Translations under genes and position numbers: made by a program
The notes under the pieces: generated by a model
What the model saw: only the letters and a program-made list of their open reading frames with translations
Told to the model about the DNA's origin: nothing
The model's database searches: none
Source of the DNA: JBGVMW01 sp045122835
GTDB taxonomy: Bacteria > Bacillota > Clostridia > Lachnospirales > Lachnospiraceae
Direction of reading: 5' to 3'
NCBI GenBank assembly: GCA_045122835.1
Contig: JBGVIB010000131.1
Coordinates: 1 to 9,559, forward strand
Length of the DNA stretch: 9,559 nt
Shown: positions 7,072-9,559 of the stretch, piece after piece
How positions within the stretch are numbered: the stretch's first letter is position 1
Layout of the letters: every line of letters starts with the position of its first letter

Positions 7072-7100
7072 AAATCCGGGCAGCCGGACTGCCCAGATTT
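7072..7100 (-). terminator. Intercistronic hairpin / partial terminator between binding protein and permease genes
   Basis: The arms AAATCCGGGCAG (7072-7083) and CTGCCCAGATTT (7089-7100) pair at 11 of 12 positions around a five-base loop. On the minus strand the stem runs into a T-rich stretch (GGATTTTTTAAG). Such hairpins after binding-protein genes often allow partial read-through or protect the upstream mRNA, giving more binding protein than permease. That role is inferred here from position. Confidence 0.75.
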
Positions 7101-7149
7101 ACTTATTAAACTTTATATATCCCTCAAATATCGCATTCAGATAAATATA

Positions 7150-8580
7150 TTAGTTAGCAGTTGCTGCAACTTCTTCAGCCCATCCGTCAACGAATGCTTT
7201 CTTAACTGCATCCCAATCACCTGTACCCTGAGCGTACTCTGTTAAGGCACTACCTACACCATCTTTCCATGTTTCAGAAGGAATAGTAGAGAAGTTCCAT
7301 GAAACAGGTGTCTTACCAGCTGCAATGTATTCGTTTGAATTCTTGATAAATACGTTGTTTGCTGTATAACCGTCTGCAAAGGTATCAAATGGTGTATCAA
7401 ATCCCATTTTATTTGCCACAGCATCACGTCCTGTGTCACTTGTAACAACCCAATTTAAGAAGTCCTTTGTTGCCTGGATATCTTCTTCGGAAGCCTGGCT
7501 GTTAATACACCAGTAGTTCTCAGAACCTGTACAAAGTCCCTGATTCTCTTCTCCCTCTGCACCAACGTAGATTGGCATCATGGCGATATCATCATCTGTT
7601 AATAAGCCGGCATCAACGATATTCTGGTAAGCCCATGTACCATTCTGGTAGAATACTGCATTACCAAGTGCGAATTCTGCTGTAGAATCATCACCAGTCT
7701 TTGTTGCAATCATAGATGGCTCACAAGTAGAGTTGTTGATATATAAATCCCAGATATTCTTGTAGTTATCTAAGAATGTTCCCTTGATTGCATCTGTAGA
7801 GCTGATGCCATCTGCCTGATATTCATAGTAGATTGGTAAGTTTGCTAAGTGAGTTTTGAATCTCCAGTCAGAAGATGAATCCATACCTGCTGAAGAGAAT
7901 GCACCTTGAATTTCATATCCACTTGCTTCGCTTAATTCATCTTTACGAGCCTGAATATCCTCAGCAACTGCCTTTAATGTCTCAAAGTTATTAATCTGGT
8001 CAATAGATGTAACCTTTGCATTATCCATTTTGCAGTATGCTTCTAATGCTGTCTTGTTGTAAATCAAACCATATGTTTCAATAACATATGCAATACCTTT
8101 TACTTCTTCGCCTTCTTTTAATACGAAATCATCGCTCTTTACATGTGAGTAAAGTTCTGTATCTTTTAAATCTAAGCAGTAATCTTTCCATGTTGCTAAA
8201 CCTACTGGACCATTTACCTGGAACAAAGTAGGAGCCTCGTCCTTTGCAAGCTCAGATTTTAATGTATCTTCGTATGTACCAGATGCTGCAGTTAATACAG
8301 TTACAGTTACACCTGTTTCCTCTGTATAAGCTTTTGCTAAATCCTGCCACTGCTGATCCTGTTCTGGTTTAAAGTTTAAGTAATATACACTTCCTGATGC
8401 TTCTGTCTTGTTGTCCTCAGTTGCAGCATCATCATCTGATGTCTTACTACTGTCTTCAGTAGCTGCTGGTTTTTTTGTTGCGTCTGTTTTCCCCCCATCA
8501 TCGGAACCGCCGCCACAGCCTGCCATTGCAGATGCTGCCATACTCATTACGAGCATCATTGAAACAATTTTCTTCTTCAT
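7150..8580 (-). CDS. Sugar ABC transporter substrate-binding lipoprotein
   Basis: A 476-residue extracellular, lipid-anchored receptor that delivers a sugar to the two permeases. Seen: a lipoprotein signal peptide with lipobox AMAGC (Cys22), then a glycine/acidic/threonine-rich linker up to about residue 64. The SBP_bac_1-type domain follows, starting SVYYLNFKPEQDQQWQDLAKAYTEETGV. Further family features are APTLFQVNGP, a YVIETYGLIYNKTAL strand, GNAVFYQNGTWAYQNI and a C-terminal TKDFLNWVVTSDTGRDAV. Length is normal for clostridial CUT1 receptors. The ATG at 8580 follows AGGAGGG eight bases upstream. It is the first gene of the operon, behind the repeated operator at 8618-8653. Likely ligands are oligosaccharides; malto-oligosaccharides are plausible from the possible starch-binding protein at the left edge, but the receptor sequence does not decide between alpha-glucans, galactosides or others. 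Confidence 0.93.
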   Translation of the reverse strand: MKKKIVSMMLVMSMAASAMAGCGGGSDDGGKTDATKKPAATEDSSKTSDDDAATEDNKTEASGSVYYLNFKPEQDQQWQDLAKAYTEETGVTVTVLTAASGTYEDTLKSELAKDEAPTLFQVNGPVGLATWKDYCLDLKDTELYSHVKSDDFVLKEGEEVKGIAYVIETYGLIYNKTALEAYCKMDNAKVTSIDQINNFETLKAVAEDIQARKDELSEASGYEIQGAFSSAGMDSSSDWRFKTHLANLPIYYEYQADGISSTDAIKGTFLDNYKNIWDLYINNSTCEPSMIATKTGDDSTAEFALGNAVFYQNGTWAYQNIVDAGLLTDDDIAMMPIYVGAEGEENQGLCTGSENYWCINSQASEEDIQATKDFLNWVVTSDTGRDAVANKMGFDTPFDTFADGYTANNVFIKNSNEYIAAGKTPVSWNFSTIPSETWKDGVGSALTEYAQGTGDWDAVKKAFVDGWAEEVAATAN

Positions 8581-8617
8581 AATTTAAACCCTCCTAATTA
8601 ATTAAAAAAGATTGTAT

Positions 8618-8653
8618 AACGTTATCGGTATCGTTTTCGGTAACGTTTTCATT
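8618..8653 (-). promoter_or_regulatory. Triple CG-centred LacI/CcpA-type operator array
   Basis: Three tandem 12-bp units on the plus strand: AACGTTATCGGT (8618-8629), ATCGTTTTCGGT (8630-8641) and AACGTTTTCATT (8642-8653). Each has a central CG with A/T-rich flanks, as in LacI-family operators; the first contains the perfect palindrome ATAACGTTAT (8616-8625). The minus strand at 8652-8638, ATGAAAACGTTACCG, fits the CcpA cre consensus at nearly every position. The array begins about ten bases past the predicted -10 box, where a bound repressor would block transcription. Confidence 0.65.
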
Positions 8654-8662
8654 ACAGTTATT

Positions 8663-8691
8663 AGTGTACATGTAATGAGAAAAAATGGCAA
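8663..8691 (-). promoter_or_regulatory. Predicted promoter of the sugar ABC operon
   Basis: On the minus strand TTGCCA (8691-8686) and TACACT (8668-8663) are separated by 17 bases. Transcription would start near 8656, at the edge of the operator array. The 8-bp palindrome TACATGTA (8667-8674) overlaps the -10 end of the spacer. The boxes are not perfect, so confidence is moderate. Confidence 0.45.
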
Positions 8692-8708
8692 CCCTTATTT
8701 TACTTTTT

Positions 8709-8721
8709 CGTTATTATAACG
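8709..8721. promoter_or_regulatory. Perfect 13-bp palindrome upstream of the ABC promoter
   Basis: CGTTAT-T-ATAACG is a perfect inverted repeat lying about 18 bases upstream of the predicted -35 box. Its half-sites CGTTAT/ATAACG equal the halves of the first operator unit (ATAACGTTAT) but in the opposite order. It could be an upstream auxiliary site; this is inference. Confidence 0.3.
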
Positions 8722-8739
8722 TAAATTTCACTTTCTTTT

Positions 8740-8810
8740 TTGTGCAATTATTACATACGTTTTTACAATATTTTCTTTTTACACAAATCATTTTCTTTAT
8801 AATTGCACAA
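8740..8810. repeat. Perfect 12-bp inverted repeat with 47-base spacing
   Basis: TTGTGCAATTAT (8740-8751) and ATAATTGCACAA (8799-8810) are exact reverse complements. The loop is very T-rich on the plus strand. It lies between the 161-residue membrane-protein gene and the ABC promoter. It could be paired regulator sites, or a stem at the 3' end of the membrane-protein transcript. The stem is not directly followed by a T-run on the minus strand, so a standard terminator is unlikely. Confidence 0.5.
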
Positions 8811-8827
8811 TTTTTAACTTTTCGTTT

Positions 8828-9313
8828 TCATCTTCTCATTCCTCGCTCCACACGATATATGCCTGCTGCCAGCATACTAAGAACCAATACGCCCAATACT
8901 GCAAGAATTCGACCGATATCCGCCAGCGGAAATACAAGACTCATACCGATTACAGTGGCAATCAACTGCATGCAGATGATTTTTGTTATTTGTGTATACT
9001 GTGCTTTTCGCAGTGCATTCCTATCCACCGGAAAATAACTGCATATCTCCCCCACTGTTGCAATACGGTTCTCCTCGGAGCGTTGTGTACCGTATATTGT
9101 GTTCCTGCAAAAAGTGGTAGCTTCTACCTCCATAATCAGACAATTATAAATGTTTACTATGGCAAACAGCATTCCGATTGGCATAAAACTTTCAAAGAGG
9201 AGTACTACGCCGTATAAAATGTCAGCTACTAACAATAGTGCGCTGGCGTTTTCATTGCGCAGGTTGTGGATTAGGGTGTGGGCTTTTGTAAGGGATGATG
9301 ATTGCTGTGACAT
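8828..9313 (-). CDS. Four-helix integral membrane protein of unknown function
   Basis: A 161-residue protein I do not recognise. Seen: a short hydrophilic N-terminus (MSQQSSSLTKAHTLIHNLRN), two hydrophobic segments close together (about 23-41 and 44-62), a polar loop of roughly 45 residues, and two more hydrophobic segments (about 110-130 and 132-153), ending in a basic tail (RVERGMRR). The loop phrase YFPVDRNALRKAQYTQITK resembles the cytoplasmic coupling loop of ABC-2 type membrane subunits (proline-V/I-S/D-R pattern). It could thus be a relative or one-half remnant of such a protein; this is weak. The start is ATG at 9313 because AAAGGAG lies seven bases upstream; an in-frame TTG at 9349 lacks such a site. 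No ATPase gene adjoins it within the window. It is separated from the ABC operon by 247 bases and appears to be its own unit. Confidence 0.7.
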   Translation of the reverse strand: MSQQSSSLTKAHTLIHNLRNENASALLLVADILYGVVLLFESFMPIGMLFAIVNIYNCLIMEVEATTFCRNTIYGTQRSEENRIATVGEICSYFPVDRNALRKAQYTQITKIICMQLIATVIGMSLVFPLADIGRILAVLGVLVLSMLAAGIYRVERGMRR

Positions 9314-9434
9314 GTGGATTCTCCTTTCTATCTGGGTTTTGTGAATCAAGGCAGGAAACGTGGGGCGCTTCTCGCTTTTAATTTATAGAGGTATTGGTTA
9401 CTTGTGCGCTAGTGATGCAAATTCTGGTTTGTGG

Positions 9435-9556
9435 GTCTAGTCATAGTCTCTACCCGGACGCCGGTGACAGGTGCAGAAGGTTCCACGCAGACCGAGCCAA
9501 CGTTCCGGTGAACTAATCTCCTAAAGGCTAATAAATTAGCCTCGTCCGACTAAGAC
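9435..9556 (+). ncRNA. Candidate structured RNA, family not identified
   Basis: There is no open reading frame here, and G+C is high (39 of 60 bases at 9451-9510) beside AT-rich flanks. Seen pairings: GTCTAGTC (9435-9442) with GACTAAGAC (9548-9556, one bulge); CGGACG (9455-9460) with CGTCCG (9543-9548); a perfect hairpin AGGCTAAT/ATTAGCCT (9525-9532 and 9535-9542) stacked directly inside that stem; GGTTC (9479-9483) with GAGCC (9494-9498); and GTTC/GAAC around CGGT (9502-9513). The GGTTC/GAGCC stem needs a G-U pair on the plus strand but a C-A mismatch on the minus strand, weakly favouring plus. I could not match it to the tmRNA, SRP RNA, RNase P, 6S, T-box or common riboswitch signatures I remember. 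Ends are approximate and the right end may lie outside the window. Confidence 0.45.
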
Positions 9557-9559
9557 ATT

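Noticed and set aside
8685..9038. A plus-strand open frame with a hydrophobic, Phe-rich translation
   Set aside because: It runs through T-rich intergenic DNA and then antisense to the membrane-protein gene. It has no ribosome binding site, and its hydrophobicity is explained by T-rich codons.
9314..9349. Extension of the 161-residue membrane protein to a TTG at 9349
   Set aside because: The ATG at 9313 has a well-placed AAAGGAG and the extension would translate across that site.
9435..9559. Assignment of the structured block to tmRNA, RNase P, SRP RNA, 6S, T-box, a group I or II intron or a common riboswitch
   Set aside because: I looked for the conserved strings I know for each of these on both strands and found none. 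Short resemblances (GTGGAACC, GGTGCAG) were not supported by the rest of the expected core.
1..9559. CRISPR arrays, insertion sequences, integration sites, tRNA genes
   Set aside because: No spaced direct repeats of CRISPR type, transposase-like frames, terminal inverted repeats around genes, or cloverleaf sequences with a GGTTCGA-type arm were seen.

Overview
The window looks like a chromosomal segment of a low-GC Gram-positive gut bacterium, most likely a Lachnospiraceae member (Roseburia/Eubacterium/Blautia-like). This rests on AT-rich intergenic DNA, strong AGGAGG-type ribosome binding sites, a GTG start, a CUT1-type sugar ABC operon without its own ATPase, and a secreted protein whose mature N-terminus resembles clostridial starch-binding modules. 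The genus is inferred from style, not from a marker gene.

Layout, left to right. (1) 1-231, minus: the first 77 codons of a secreted protein that runs off the left edge, probably a carbohydrate-binding extracellular enzyme, with its own promoter. (2) 445-2482, minus: a two-gene unit of class I mannose-6-phosphate isomerase (manA) and, one base downstream, a secreted protein with two PPC-like beta domains and a C-terminal Fn3-like domain; a hairpin terminator follows. (3) 2763-4106, plus: a MATE-family efflux transporter, the only plus-strand gene, ending at a bidirectional terminator. (4) 4185-5192, minus: a LacI-family repressor. (5) 5341-8580, minus: a three-gene sugar ABC transporter (lipoprotein binding protein, two permeases) ending in a perfect hairpin terminator and preceded by a promoter region with three phased CG-centred LacI/CcpA-type half-palindromes. 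(6) 8828-9313, minus: an unrecognised four-helix membrane protein of 161 residues. (7) About 9435-9556: a GC-rich, non-coding, highly self-complementary stretch that looks like a structured RNA of unidentified family.

How the parts may work together: the binding protein and two permeases form the uptake half of a CUT1 ABC importer that must borrow a shared MsmX-type ATPase encoded elsewhere. The LacI-family gene directly downstream is the natural candidate to sense the sugar and bind the 12-bp-phased operators before the binding-protein gene. A different 15-bp element (ACAATAAACTGTTGT-like) occurs at the lacI promoter, just past the lacI 3' end, and at the promoter of the truncated secreted gene, hinting at a shared regulator. 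ManA could feed mannose-6-phosphate into glycolysis, but nothing ties it directly to the ABC system. No CRISPR array, insertion sequence, tRNA or rRNA was seen, and no intergenic stretch exceeds 300 bases.
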